Shown in pieces: positions 12,547 to 24,434 of a DNA stretch of 64,000 nt. How positions within the stretch are numbered: position 1 is the stretch's first letter; the number at the start of each line of letters is the position of its first letter. A program made the translations under genes and the position numbers. The notes under the pieces are model-generated. The model was not told the DNA's origin and did no database searches. It worked only from the letters and a program-made list of their open reading frames with translations. Origin of the DNA: Chenopodium formosanum (Eukaryota; Streptophyta; Magnoliopsida; Caryophyllales; Amaranthaceae); contig CM044862.1 of assembly GCA_024500155.1 (NCBI GenBank), positions 28,299,501 to 28,363,500 on the forward strand, given 5' to 3'.

Positions 12547-12794
12547 CTAGTTAGTTAGTTAGTTAGTTAGTTAGTTACAATCTCTAAATAACTAAGACAG
12601 CTAGGACAAGGAGCCATAAATATCTCAAGCTGAGCTGTACACAGGAACATTTCAGAAGCTACAAAAAGGAAGCGTCTTATAAAAGCTTCTCAGATTAACT
12701 ATACTCTTCTATTAGGTCAAATATGATTACTCATCAGCTTAGATATAATACATACATATTTAAAATTAGCAAGTCTAAGATTCAGATATCAACA
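12377..12794 (-). repeat. 5' LTR of copia E
   Basis: On the plus strand it begins TGTGAAATCG and ends ATATCAACA, so it has TG..CA ends and is about 418 bp long. It contains the AT microsatellite. Its inner border is fixed by the adjoining primer site; the outer border is inferred from the CA end. Confidence 0.68.
12491..12577. repeat. (AT)n and (TTAG)n microsatellites
   Basis: About 54 bp of AT repeats (12491-12544) followed by about seven TTAG units. Both lie inside the LTR. Confidence 0.9.
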
Positions 12795-13153
12795 ATAAAG
12801 CTAGAACTATAAGCATGAATATCCATATCAACCTCTCAGTCTCACACAAGGTTTTGACAGAAGGTGCATATTATTCAACTCAAGGAAAGACCATCGACTA
12901 AAGTGTAATATTAAGAGATCATGTTATTAAAGAAAAAACAAATTTTCCACCCTATTCCCTAAGAACAAATCAAATGTATTACCTACATAATTTTAAGAAA
13001 GACTAACACCATCATAAATAAGTACTCAAGTATTCCTAAATGGAAGGTTACTATCATCAATGAGAGCTTCAGTAGAATACATTCAAAGTTCCCTTTCATC
13101 ATGCTAGAAAATTCCTACAAAAGCTACAATTTATACTAAGCTTACTAGGAAAC
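12795..13153. other. unassigned 359-bp stretch between the two nests
   Basis: Lies between the outer end of the copia E LTR and the outer end of the copia 2 LTR. No long open frame, repeat or element motif is visible. It may be original host DNA or an older decayed element. Confidence 0.45.
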
Positions 13154-14479
13154 TGATAGGAATGGTATCCTTCGAACAAGTGTATATTCCAGTAGAGGGT
13201 TCAAAATTATTAGAAAGCTAATTATTCACTAAGGTCAAGTGATCGAAATGCCTAGGCGGAGGCCGCTTCCGGTCAGTAATATTAATGAGTAATTAATATT
13301 ACAGCTTAATCTTAACTGAACCTTTCGGGTCACACCCAAGGAACTAACGATTCGGCACGACAAATTAATTCGAAAGAAATTAATGAGTCGCTCGAGAAAT
13401 TAATATTTAGACGTTTGAAATTGAGCTTTGAATGTTGAAACCAAGCGTCGTAATTTGAGTCAAATTAATTAAAGAAGAGACGGTAAAATCAATACTTAAT
13501 TAACAAGATTACCAACATTCCCCTAGCATCGAAATTCCCCGTGCAAACCGAGTGGTAGGGGCCTATGGTGCTAGCATGCACACCACATCAATGTTATGGT
13601 GCTTGGTGAGAATGGCTAGCTAGTTATGGCGCGTAGCTGGTCGAGCTGGCAGCACCAGTCGCACGCATGCAAGTAGCAGCACGCATTGATGTGTGGCGTG
13701 CTGCGCGCACATGGATGTTGGGTGCGCAGCTTGCTAGCAGCGGCTAGCATGCTAACAACACCAGCGCGCACTTTAGCTTATAACCCACAAGCACGCGCGG
13801 CTTACTGGGACAAGGGTAATAGTAGCTTGTTGGGCCATAGCAACATCACACACCCAAGCTACCTTGGTGCCCAAGGGTGGGTGCCACGTGGCAGCAACTG
13901 ATTGGGGTGCTTTAGGTGCATGTGGCCGGTTATGCGGAGAGCCTGGGATAAGGTTTGATTCCCCGTTTCCCTTATGGTCCTTACCTAAACCCTCCTTTAT
14001 GTGTGACACTTGTTGATTATTAGTTGTTGGCTATTTAATTTTATGTTTGATTTAGAAATAAAAGGAAATATTGATTTTACCAACTCTTTCACATTGATGG
14101 GAGAGAGGATTTCACTCATGCGTTTCCCTATAAATACCCAACTTGGGAAAACACACTTGATAAGATTTTTAAAAGGCATCTCCATTGAAAAAAACCTTTA
14201 AACTCATCATTACTCGAGTTATTTGGTCGAACTTGGCTTACCTCCAAGTTGTAGACCTTGTCGGGGTCGTGTTGCGGGTGGATAACGTAGGAAGTTTTCG
14301 CCTATTGCGAGACTTAAGATGTCTCAAGTAAGAGCTCGGGGTACGAGTGAAGCAATCCTCAAAGGTAATTTCCTCTTTCCTTAGTTCTTTTTAATTATGT
14401 CTTTTCATTATATTAATTGTGAGTTTGATCTTAGCTCGAGTTTATTTTCGCAATGCGTCGGACTCATCAAAACCCAATA
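13154..14479 (+). repeat. 5' LTR of copia 2
   Basis: Begins TGATAGGAATGGTATCC. It is homologous to the LTR at 3929-5180 from end to end, with indels. It contains the TATA box ctataaatac (about 14128) and a GC-rich segment (13540-13920). The right end is set by the primer site; the last bases read ccaata where copia 1 has ctaaca. Confidence 0.87.
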
Positions 14480-14480
14480 G

Positions 14481-14493
14481 CGGTATCGGAGCC
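14481..14493 (+). promoter_or_regulatory. primer binding site of copia 2 (tRNA-iMet type)
   Basis: cggtatcggagcc directly after the LTR. Two bases differ from the usual plant copia site (tggtatcagagcc), both transitions. Confidence 0.82.
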
Positions 14494-15469
14494 TTGCTCA
14501 ATAATTTTTATAATCATAATTTTAAAGGTGTTTATATGGCTTTAGTTTTCTGATTTTATGTTGCTAATTAGATTAGTAGCTTGGTTTTATTAATTTTAAT
14601 CTCGTGTTAAAGCTAATTGTGGCCCTAAACCCATCTTTTTGCCCAAAAATAGTGAATTTTTGGTGGAAAAGTCGTTTTGGAAATGTTTTCACCCTTTTAG
14701 GATTGTGTTTTAGGCCAAAATCTTACCATAAATGCCTTTTTTGATGGATTTTTCGTTTTGACAAAAACTTTTAAGTCTTTCTAACCTTGAATCTTAATGG
14801 CATATTTATGGTGATTATGTATTTGGTTCTTTACTTAATGTTTCTGCATTTTTGAACCTCTTTAAGCATTGTTACTTGATAGGGAATTAGTGCTTGAAAG
14901 ATTTGTTAAAATTTTCACATAATAGCAAATCCATTACATGAAGTCTGAAAAATTTATTCTTTGAGGCTTCTAAGTACTAAAAATTCAATCTTTAATTATT
15001 TTAAGTGATTGAAACTTTGAGTTACTAAATTCCATGAAAATTTGGTTGAACTTTTGATTTAATCATGTAGTAAGTTTATTCATAAAGTTTGAATCTTATG
15101 ATAGAAATTTCATTTATCTTCATATTGGAAGATATAATTTTTGAAGGATACACAAGTTAAAGTTGGGAATCTTTATTTGAATATTTGTGTTCATAATTCA
15201 CACTCCCCTTTATTTTGTCAAAATGTCATGATTAATTTAAATTAATTAAATTAATAGCGAGCGATTGCCCTTGTTTATTTTATTGCACCAAGTTGAATCA
15301 ATATTATTAACGAATGGTTCTTGGAATTATTTTTTCTTATGTGCACTTTAATGATTGTTTATTTAAGTTGGACTTGTAATAATTTTTCAATTTTTTGCTC
15401 ATTAAATTTATTCTAAAAAAATTAATTTAGAATTAATTATTTAAGTCACGCAAAATTAAGGTTAAATCC

Positions 15470-15985
15470 CGAGCTGAGGCTATGGCACGAAGATTGAGGC
15501 AAATACCTCCCTTGGCTAGTCGGGCTCCACAACAGCTCGCATGTGGCTGCCAAGGGGGCTACCTTGTGGGTGTGCTGCCTTGCGTCGCTACTGCTTGCTA
15601 GCGGCAGCATGGTGCGCTAGCCAGCAAGCAAGCAGCACTATGGTGCAGTAGCAGCGACCATGCTATGTGCGAATGGCTGTGCGAGCATGGCTAGGTGAGC
15701 AAGCGTGCACTTGTGGTGTGAGGTATGCTGCGAGTATTTGCATCTTGGTGCGTTACGAAGGGGCAGGCAACCTTGTGTGTGTTGCCTTGCACCTTGCAAC
15801 CCGTAGCAAACACTACTAAGCTCAGCCTAGCTAGTGCTTCGTATGGTGGTACGAGAGCACGCACCAAGCCACATTGTCCAAGGAGTGCTACGCACCCTTG
15901 GCTAGCAATGGCGGGCACTTGCTAGTCTAGGTGCGCAAACTATTTGTGTGCGGTTGGCTACGTGTTTACTTATTTTGCCATTTTA
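15470..15985. repeat. GC-rich block with GCTAGC, GCAGC and GCATGG words
   Basis: A sharply bounded GC-rich segment in AT-rich surroundings, dense in short words such as gctagc, cagcaagcaagc and gcagc. The same style occurs in the LTRs of this family (about 4315-4570 and 13540-13920). Open frames in it are a by-product of composition. Confidence 0.55.
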
Positions 15986-16644
15986 ATAATTCTAATTAAT
16001 TTTATTATCTTGGTTTTAATTATTTTAATTAAATTTTTTGAGGCTAGGCCTCGGTTTTGAGCGGCATTGGCAAAGTTTTATTTTATAAAAGTTTGGGTTT
16101 ACTAGCTTAATTAATTGGATTAATTAAGATGGATGCACAATTCAGTGGGAACTTCAAAGTCAATTGCGCTAAATTACATAATTTGTTAAACAACTTTGAC
16201 AAGTTTTAATTAGGCGTGTTAATCGGATTAACGACTTAAATTAGTTACTAGTTTACTCATGTTTGTGCATTGTTACTTGTTTATTGTTGTAAAATGCATG
16301 GGTCATTCACAAATAGTGAATAGATGAATGGAATGTATATTCTATCGCAGGTTTTATAAAAATGGCAACCTGTGGGGCCCGATTAGGATAGAAAATACGG
16401 ACTGCATTCCGTGTATTTTTGTAAATCTAACTAGGGTCTGGAATCCGTTGAGTATTTCTGTACCTTATTATTTAGATTACTCCTAATTGTAGATAATAGT
16501 GTTTGCATAATTATGGGTATGTCTTGAAGAAGGAGGTTCTTGGAAGACGAAACCATGAAGATGCAAAAGACGACCCTTGAAGACTCAAGGGGTCATGCTC
16601 GTTGCCAATTGCATCATTGTTTATGTTTTTGATATATATTTATG

Positions 16645-16647
<3 letters not shown>

Positions 16648-16686
<39 letters not shown>

Positions 16687-16708
16687 TGTGTGTGTGTGTG
16701 TGTGTATG

Positions 16709-16796
<88 letters not shown>

Positions 16797-16817
16797 TGTA
16801 TGTGTGTGTGTGTGTGA
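16648..16817. repeat. compound (AT)n/(GT)n microsatellite
   Basis: Alternating blocks of AT and GT dinucleotides over about 170 bp in the copia 2 leader, ending with a GT run broken by single ctgta. Long translated frames across it on both strands are artefacts. Confidence 0.95.
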
Positions 16818-17388
16818 ATTATGTGTTAGATGCATGTTTAGGATTTCAAATGTTGCGATGATTAATTAAGTTCACTTAAATAAAAAAAACATAGAAACCC
16901 TAGGTCCCTAAAATATTGAGTAAAATTGCCATTCGAAAATAACACTTATCGACCTATTGTGAGTAGTGATGGGCTACGCCAAAACAAGGTATCACCATTA
17001 CTCCCTAGGATAAGTAAAGCATACCACATATTCAAGTTGGTTTTGGCTATACTCAACGATGTGAGTGATGGAGTCCTAACATGTGGTGGAAAAGTGGATA
17101 AGTTGTTGAGAGAACATTAGATGCGTCAATTTATATATTGAACCAAGAGTGGCTTTGAGCCATTAGCAAAGAGTTGCTTACCTTGGAAGATTGAGTGTTA
17201 AGACAAGCCAAAGCATGCTTAACCACTCGTTGTTTTGTTTAGATCTTTTAATCGACTTATTCTCACCAAATTGGGACAATTTAATGTGTGAATAAGATGT
17301 TTAAGTAAGTTTGATTAATATTAATGATTTCATTCTATTTAAGTATTATAAATGGTTTTTCATTTCAAATTCTTTCAATTGTAGAACG

Positions 17389-18216
17389 ATGTCTGCAAAT
17401 AACTCATACAACCAATTCTCGTTGCGATCGATTCTCGACAAGGAGATGTTGAGTGGGCCAAATTTTCTTGATTAGCAAAGGAACTTGCGTATATTTCTCA
17501 TGCAAGAGCAAAAGAAATATGTCCTTGATGAGGAAATGCCTGAGACTTCCAATGAGGAGGTGACTCAGGCTGCCCTAAACCGATGGCAAATTGCCAATCG
17601 GGATGTCAAATGCATCATGATTGCCATAATGTCTCCTGAGCTTCAAAAGACTTTCTTTGCGAAGGAGACAACTTTTGAGATCATTTCAAAGATGCATAAC
17701 ATGTTCCAAGACCAGGCTCAAACTAAAACTTTTGAAACCCATAGGCAGATCCTTGAGAAAAAGCTCAAGAGAGGAGAGCTAGTTAGCCCACATGTACTCA
17801 AAATGATAGGATTATTTAAAAACATGGGAAGGCTTGATGCTGGGCATTCAACCGAGATGGCAATTAAAATCATTCTCCACTTGCTGCACAAAGGCTATGA
17901 TCAGTTCAAGATGAACTATAACATGCACAACATGGTGAAAACCCTCACCGAGCTTCATGGTATGTTGAAGCAAGGCTAGAAAATGCTCATGTGTGAAGGG
18001 AAGCGTGATATGCGCATGATAAAAAAGGGCAAGCCGTTTAAATTCTCAGACAAGAAGAAGAAAGGCTTTAAGGGGAAGGGTAAGAAGGAGACCTTTCCGC
18101 CTAAGTCAAAGGCTACCAAGGATAACAAGGAGAAGAAGGTAGAATCTTCTAAATCTGATTCAAGTGATTCTATTTTAATAATAAGGGACATTGGAAGAGA
18201 GATTGGCTTAAATTGA
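17389..18216 (+). pseudogene. copia 2 gag (degenerate)
   Basis: ATG at 17389 (MSANNSYNQFSLRSILDKE). After a TAG at 17473 the same frame runs to 17979 with the UBN2-type gag body (QEQKKYVLDEEMPE, MIAIMSPELQKTFFAKE). A Lys-rich segment follows (about 18040-18150). The zinc knuckle expected next is recognisable only by GHWKRD near 18190; its cysteines are replaced, so nucleic-acid binding would be lost. Gag would form the particle shell. Two in-frame stops make it a pseudogene. Confidence 0.87.
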
Positions 18217-18856
18217 AGGAAGATAAGAAGAAAATAATCGTTGCTTCTAGATTAGGTATATTCGTTATAGACTTAAAGTTCACTAGCTCAACATCATGGG
18301 TAATAGATACCGGATGTGGCTCATACCTTTGTTCCAATTCTCAGGGACTAACGAACATTAGGAAGCTAGCAAGGGAGAGGTTGAACTCTGGGTCGGCAAT
18401 GGAGCCCGAATTACAGCCGTATTCGTAGGAACTCTCAGTTTGTCTTTTCCCTCAAGGCTAGTTTTGGAACTTGTAAACTGTTTTTAAGTTCCTAACATCA
18501 CCAAAAACGTTATTTCACTTTCGGCGTTGGATGCAAAAGGTTTTTAGTTTTGAGTAAAGGACAGTGAATGTTTGTTTTATCTCGATAATGCTTTATATAG
18601 TATTTCACATTATGAAAATGGTCATTATGTGCTTTCTTTATACAAACAAGTTTATAATGTAAATAATACTTCCATGAAAGCTAAGACCAAGGAGTCAAAT
18701 CAAACGTACTTGTGGCATTGTCGTCTTAGCCACATTAACATCAAACTCATCAAGAAACTTGTACAGGAAGGTGTTCTTGACTCATTCGATTTGCAATCGT
18801 TTGAAAATTGCAAAGGATGTTTATAAGGCAAGATGATTAAGCAGCCATTCTCCAAG
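18213..18856 (+). pseudogene. copia 2 protease and GAG-pre-integrase (degenerate)
   Basis: The aspartic protease active site is intact at about 18294-18314 (SWVIDTGCGSYLCSN). After a frameshifted stretch, the GAG-pre-integrase zinc domain is at 18572-18826 (LWHCRLSHINI, then CKGCL), ending with a TAA just after. Homology to copia 1 continues (KQPFSK) up to 18856, where the CACTA element begins. Confidence 0.87.
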
Positions 18857-18859
18857 CTG

Positions 18860-20538
18860 CACTAGTAGAAAAAATAAAAAAGGCACCCCTTAATTGCCAC
18901 CGGTTCAGTCCAAACCGGTGGCAAAAATGGGCTAAAAAATTGGCGGCTTTACGAACATGGAAAAAGGCACCGGTTCAATTCAAACCGGTGGCAAAAACAT
19001 AAAACCTACCGATTTGAACCGGTGTCAAGCCTTTTATTAAAAAAAAACGCTATTTCATTCTTCACTCAAACCCTATTTCATTCTCTTTCTCATCCCTTTC
19101 TCTCCGCTTCTCATTCTGTGTCTCATCCCTTTCTCTTTCATCCCTCTTACTCTAGTATTTCATTCTCATCTCCTCTTTCTCTCGTTCTGTTTCTCTAATC
19201 TATTATTCCCTTTCTCTTTCTCTTTCTCTTCCGTTCTTTCATCTCCTCTTTCTCTCGTTATCCTTTTCTCTTTCTCGTTTCAAGTTTGGATGCTTCGAGG
19301 TTAGGCTTTTTATGTTTCATTATTTGAGGTTAGTGTTAAATGCCTTGTTTCTTTGGGTTTTATTGTTGTAATATTGTTCGAAATTTGAGTTTTATTGATT
19401 TTATTGGTTTTTTCGAGGTTAATTGATTTCCAAAATAATATATGTTTAATTCATTTTCGAAATTTTTTTGTTTAGTTGATTTTTCTTGGTTTCTTCGAAA
19501 TTTTTTCTAGTTAATTGATTTCTGGACTTTATGTTAATTGATTTTTCTGGGTTTCTTCGATTTTTTTTTTGTTTAATCCACCAAGATCACATGCATAAGC
19601 AAGATAGGGTTTAATTGATTTTTGTTTTTATTTTAATTGATTTTGTTTTTATTTTAATTGATTTTAATTCGAATTTTTTTATTTCAATCGATTTTTTAAG
19701 CGTTTTTTTTTTATTTTAAGCGATTTTTTAAATTTTAATTCGTTTTTTTAAGGGTTTTTAACTAATTTTTGATTTTCAGGTTTGTTTTTATCGATGTTTT
19801 AACTTATTTTAATTCTATTTTTTTATTTTCTGGGATTTTTAACTTATTTTAATTCAATTTATTTTTCTGGCGTTTAAATGAATTTCAATTTTGTTTTTAT
19901 TTTAATCAATTTTTTTTTTCTTTTAATCGATTTTGATTCGATTCGATTTTTTATTTTATTCGCAGCTAATTTATTTTAATTGATTTATTTTGGATGTTTT
20001 AATTGGCGCGGGTATACTATTGCTTTGCAAGTCCAAAATAGTGCACTTAATCGAAGAATCAAGAATCAAGAATATTGATTTAGATGTAGAATTGGGTTTT
20101 TTTTATTGTGATGTAATTTTTTTTTTTTTATTTATTTTGTAGTTTTTTTTTTATTTATATGTTGTAATTGATCAATTTTATAGATCTATATTGTAATTTT
20201 TTTTATTATATACAATGAATTTCCGATTATATTGAATGATAGTCGATTTATATTTTGTTGTTCTTCTTTATTTTAGTCAATATAATTTTTAAGTGAAAAA
20301 AGACAATATATATATATAGGTCTTTTTTGGCATCGGTTATCCGGTGCAAAAAACTTTGAACTTATTTTTGGTGGGCTTTAATGGAACCGGTTAACCGGTG
20401 CCAATTCCGATTTTTGCCACCGGTTCAAATCGGCGGCTTTTTCATCCCCTTAATGGCACCCCCCACATTGGCACTGGTTCAAAAACAGTGGCATTAAGGT
20501 GTTTTGAACCAGTGTCAATTTTGTTTTTTCACCTAGTG
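18860..20538. mobile_element. non-autonomous CACTA (En/Spm-type) transposon in copia 2
   Basis: Left end CACTAGTAGAAAAAA and right end, read inward, CACTAGGTGAAAAAA: imperfect terminal inverted repeats starting CACTA. The 3-bp flanks are CTG (18857-18859) and TTG (20539-20541), a target duplication with one change. Subterminal copies of a CCGGTT-centred word occur in both orientations near each end (about 18895-19030 and 20335-20510), typical of CACTA elements. The interior is CT-rich (19070-19270) and then T-rich, with no transposase frame. Comparison with copia 1 shows the host reading continues across the insertion. Confidence 0.93.
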
Positions 20539-21369
20539 TTGGGAGAAAGGGTTGGAGACTTGTTGGGACTAATACACACTGATGTATGTGGACCAATGAG
20601 CTTGACCACAAGAAACGGACATCGATATTTTATCACCATCAAAGACGACTATAGTAGATATGGCTATGTCTACCTTATGTTGCATAAATCTGAATCATTT
20701 GAAAAGTTCAAAGAATTTAAGAGTGATGTTAAAAATCACTTTGGCAAGGAAATCAAAGCCCTTCGATTGGATCGAGGTGGTGAATACTTGAGCCAAGAAT
20801 TCGATGACCATCTGAAAGAAAAAGGTATACTTGCATAATTGATACCTCCAAGAAATCGCCAATGGAAAGAAGTATCTGAAATGAGAAATCAAACCTTGTT
20901 GGACGTCGTACGATCAGCTATGGGTCTTAGTGATCTTCCTATCTCTTTCTGGGGACACGCACTTCTAGTAACATCTGTAACACTTAACCGTGCTACATCA
21001 AATGCTGTAGAAAAGACTCCATATGAGTTATGGACGAAGAAACCTCCAAGGTTGTCTTTTATGAAGATATGGGATGCAAAGCATATGTAAATAAATTGAT
21101 TTTTGGCAAGCTTCATCCCAAATCAAACAAGGTTTACTTAGTGGGCTACCCAAAAGAAACCAAAGGGTATTACTTCTACAATAAATCCGAGAACAGAGAG
21201 TTTGTTTCTCGTAATGGTGTCTTTTTGGAAAAGGAACACCTTTCTAAAATGACAAGTGGGAGGAAAATCGAACTCAATGAAGTTCCAAAGGACGAGATAC
21301 AAAATCAAATTGACAGTCAAAGTGCTCAAACAACATCTGTTGACGCTGGTCAAAATATGCAAAGGTAAC
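20539..21369 (+). pseudogene. copia 2 integrase (degenerate)
   Basis: Continues copia pol after the CACTA. It reads GDLLGLIHTDVCGPMS, DDYSRYGYVYLM and LDRGGEYLSQ, so here the second catalytic Asp is kept, unlike in copia 1. VSEMRNQTLLD holds the Glu region. A TAA at about 20836 and a frameshift near 21060 break the frame. The rest (21030-21368) matches copia 1 up to AGQNMQ, where element B begins. Confidence 0.9.
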
Positions 21370-21370
21370 C

Positions 21371-23245
21371 TGTAAGAAATATTTCAAGCATCCCACACTT
21401 GAGCCCCATTGTGATCATACACTTCAGTATGGTGGCGTCTAAATGGAAGGAAGCTAGAGTAAAAGAGTCCCCAACAAGTTTTAGGTTCTTGTAAACCGTT
21501 CAAAGGGTGAAGGTTACACCCCTTCACGATCCATGAGATCGCTAACTCCATAGTGATCTGGAACCATGATTGGATATTCGGGGATGAAGGTACAAATCCA
21601 ACCAAAAAGATATTGAACCTTCCTTTAAAATAGGCCTCTACTTTATTCTTCTCATATTCATGTGCGCTTTTTAACTAACATACAATCAATATATTAATAC
21701 TAAACTTGTTTAGTCTATGTTGGTTGAATATTAATGCACAAACAATCTATTATTGGCGATCACTTGAATTAAAACCATATTAGTCTAAACAAGATTGTTA
21801 ATTATCATATTAAGCGTGATTACAAATACAAATTCCCTTTAATCATGCAAGAGAGGGAGTGATCAAGAAATAACAATAATATATATCAAGCAACAATAAT
21901 ATTGATACAACAAATCATCATCACAATAATAATATCCAATCTCATCAAAGCATAATAATTATAGCAAGAAACTAGGCATCATACTAACAAGATTAATAAT
22001 ACATCCTAGCATGTCACTAAACACTAAAGAACAAAGTTTTATCCCTAACATGATACTAAAATGATAGAAGAAAATAGGAAGCAACCTAAACATGACATTA
22101 GAAACACACATGATATTAGAAATATAAGTTATAACCCTAAACGTGATACTAGGAATAAAAATAATCTAAGCATGCTTCCTATATAAATAGAGAAATAAAA
22201 TTACATACTTTGTTGCCTCGTATCTCTTTCTATCAAAATAATACACACGTTAGTAACTTGATGTAAAATATTAAATCAAACAATTAATTTAAACAATTGA
22301 AATAGGGATTTGGGACCAAATCCTCAAAAGTTATCAACCTTTTATGTCTAGAACTCGTGAACGTGGTATTGTATTTGTAAAAAGGCTAGGTTTAGAATGA
22401 GGGAGAAAGGAAAGCTATTAGCTTGAGAGTAAAAAGAATAGAATATTGTTGATGATTATGAATGAATAAAAACAAGGAAATACGACTCTATTTATAGAGA
22501 AAATAGCCCAAAACGATTAGAAAAAGAAGGAATCCTATTAGGAGTAAAAATGCCTCTGTTGCAGAACGACAGGGTCCGGCGCGACGCGATAGCCCTGTCG
22601 CTGTGCAACAGGCTTGTCATTACACGCCAGCTTTTTCGTTTCGCGCTGATTCACGCATTTTCTAAATAATCGTACATAATCCTTATCCAAAATAAATTTG
22701 ATTAACAATGTCCGTACTTATCTTTGAAAATCAGATTTAAACTCTTTTAAAACACTTGTTTTAATCCAAATAGAATTCTTTATTTTCATAAAAGATATAA
22801 TTATTAATCCTAATCTCATTAGAACTCAAAACAACCTTGTAGATTATTCTAGAAGATTAAAATCAATCCTAATAACTATAGGAATATTAATTAATGGGCC
22901 CTCCACTAGATCATTGGGCTATAAAAACCATTTCAGGCCTAATTTAGTTTTCTAGCCATAACTTCCTCATTATTCATCGGAATTGGGCTAATAAAATATC
23001 GTTGAAAAGCTCTTTTTGAGCCCAATCCAACTACACTATTATGGACCCTTATCATGGAACAAACTAAATTAGGCTGGACATTTTCATAAATATAGTTCAT
23101 TTATAAAAACAAAAAGAAGAGATATTTTTATTAAAACAACCGCATCATAAGACTTTTCACACTTTTACATTGTTCAATAATCAAATGATGTGAAAGATAC
23201 TCATCACTTGGTTTGGTTTTGGGGAGACACAATTAGGTGTCTACA
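21371..23245 (-). repeat. 3' LTR of element B
   Basis: Begins TGTAAGAAATATTTC and ends GTGTCTACA (plus-strand view). It is homologous to the solo LTR at 35032-37213. On its own strand it starts TGTAGACACC, a start shared with element A. A minus-strand TATA box (ctctatttatagag, plus view, 22486-22499) marks U3/R. It contains a strong inverted repeat at 22558-22609. Next to its right end is the 3' region of B; a clean polypurine tract is not visible there. Confidence 0.85.
22558..22609. other. long imperfect inverted repeat in the B LTR
   Basis: Arms at 22558-22574 and 22593-22609: 14 of 17 positions pair, including GTTGCA/TGCAAC and CGACAGGG/CCCTGTCG. It lies just upstream (plus view, right) of the TATA region. 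A similar word (GCGACAG..CTGTCGC) recurs at 24219-24234. Confidence 0.72.
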
Positions 23246-24434
23246 AGAACGACATTACAACAAGAATGACATTACAAAAACAAAAGTCTAAGTAGCGATA
23301 GGGACGGAGAATGATTCAAAACGTTATACGATCCTAAATCATTCTTGTAATGCCGATACCTTCAAACTAGCGTTATTTTAACACATAAAAGAGTTAGAAA
23401 CGCGCATCTTGCACTATAGAGCACACATCCTTGAGGTAATCGTTTTTGTGTGTTTGCATGTTATTCTGACGACCTTCCTCAAGCTAGGGGACATCACCTA
23501 AAGACTGTCCCGCTTGTAGCTTCCTTCAACTTCCGCTGTGACAATCTTCCACATCTTAGTGAACACCATCGAAGATCGCTTTGCTTGTAAAAATCTTCTA
23601 CCGCTTTGTGACTATCTTCCACATCCTAGGGAACATGATCGAAGATGACTCTGCTTGTAGTCATACTCAGATTATTGACAATTTCTCACATCTTAGGAAA
23701 AATTGTCGAAGATAGCTCTACTTGTAGCCATCTTCAAGCTTTATGATGATTTTCCACATCTTAGGGGTCATCGTCGAAGGCTGCTCTGCTTGTAGCAATC
23801 CCCTATTTTGCGTGATAACTTTCTTTGGAAAGTTAAGGAAAGTTATCGAAGATCACTGGTTGTTGATCCTCAGTTAATTGGTGCTTTATTGTAATTCTTG
23901 TTGTAATGCTTCTTGTACCATTGCTTCTCTTTTGCTGTGTGTTTGATGTTTGCGCTTGCTTTATGAACCATTATATTGGTGCTTGCGATGAGCTAATGCT
24001 TAGGCGCTTTAAGCTAAGTGAGACGATCATTATCAGGTCGATCACTTACTGTGATTGTAATCGAGCCGACTACTAGTCTTGTCAACTTGCTTATAGGGGC
24101 TAACTGGCGTACCAAGGAACCCAAATTTGTTGCATGAGGTCTGCATACATCAATATGGGGCCACATATTGTGTTTCCAAGGAAAGGGAACCAGCACACGC
24201 TTTATGCACTGTAGCGGCGCGACAGGGCTGTCGCACTGCAACTTGTCTATCGTTTTACGCTGGAGTCGGGTTTTCCGAATGTAAACCCCTTCTCCTTCAT
24301 TTCGAAGTTCATGCCTTATTTCTTTTTGGTTTTTCTCGAAAGCTTCCCCTTGCTTGTTCTCCTTCATTTCTCAACAAAATTCACTCAATATTTTTCGCAA
24401 ATCAAAGCTCTTGATTTCTAGTTTGCCAATATAT
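23246..24434. other. 3' region of element B with diverged tandem repeats
   Basis: Between 3' LTR and PMD leader. It starts with a block homologous to A (gatagggacggagaatgatt near 23298, compare 32912). From about 23470 to 23870 there are roughly five diverged units of about 85 bp built on the core ATCTTCCACATCTTAGG..ACAT..TCGAAGAT..CTCTGCTTGTAG. ATCTTC and GAAGAT can pair, so each unit may fold. A perfect GCGACAG/CTGTCGC palindrome lies at 24219-24234. No gene seen. Confidence 0.6.

Larger units (their letters stand above)
10861..12794 (-). mobile_element. Ty1/copia element E, 5' part (minus strand)
   Basis: Minus-strand copia element of a different family from copia 1 and 2. Reading leftward from 12794: 5' LTR, tRNA-iMet-type primer site, degenerate gag, and the first part of protease, where gypsy element D interrupts it at 10860. 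Integrase, RT and 3' LTR would lie left of the window. Confidence 0.8.
14494..17388 (+). other. untranslated leader of copia 2
   Basis: About 2.9 kb between primer site and gag, long for a copia leader. It is mostly AT-rich and holds a GC-rich block (15470-15985) and a compound microsatellite (16648-16817). Open frames here come from low-complexity sequence. Homology of the outer part to any other element was not recognised. Confidence 0.6.
13154..21370 (+). mobile_element. Ty1/copia element 2, 5' part (interrupted)
   Basis: Same family as copia 1. It holds a 5' LTR, primer site, a long leader (about 2.9 kb), gag, protease, GAG-pre-integrase and integrase. A CACTA transposon interrupts it at 18860-20538, and gypsy element B interrupts it at 21371, just after integrase. 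RT, RNase H and the 3' LTR should lie beyond the right edge of the window, past the other end of B. Confidence 0.88.

Noticed and set aside
12361..14493. tRNA genes suggested by initiator-Met-like segments
   Set aside because: They are short primer binding sites next to LTRs, without cloverleaf sequence.
15691..15925. Two opposite open frames in GC-rich sequence
   Set aside because: Low-complexity GC block in a retrotransposon leader; no domain.
16602..16869. Three overlapping open frames on both strands
   Set aside because: They translate an AT/GT microsatellite into alternating Ile/Tyr and Val/Cys or His/Thr; composition only.
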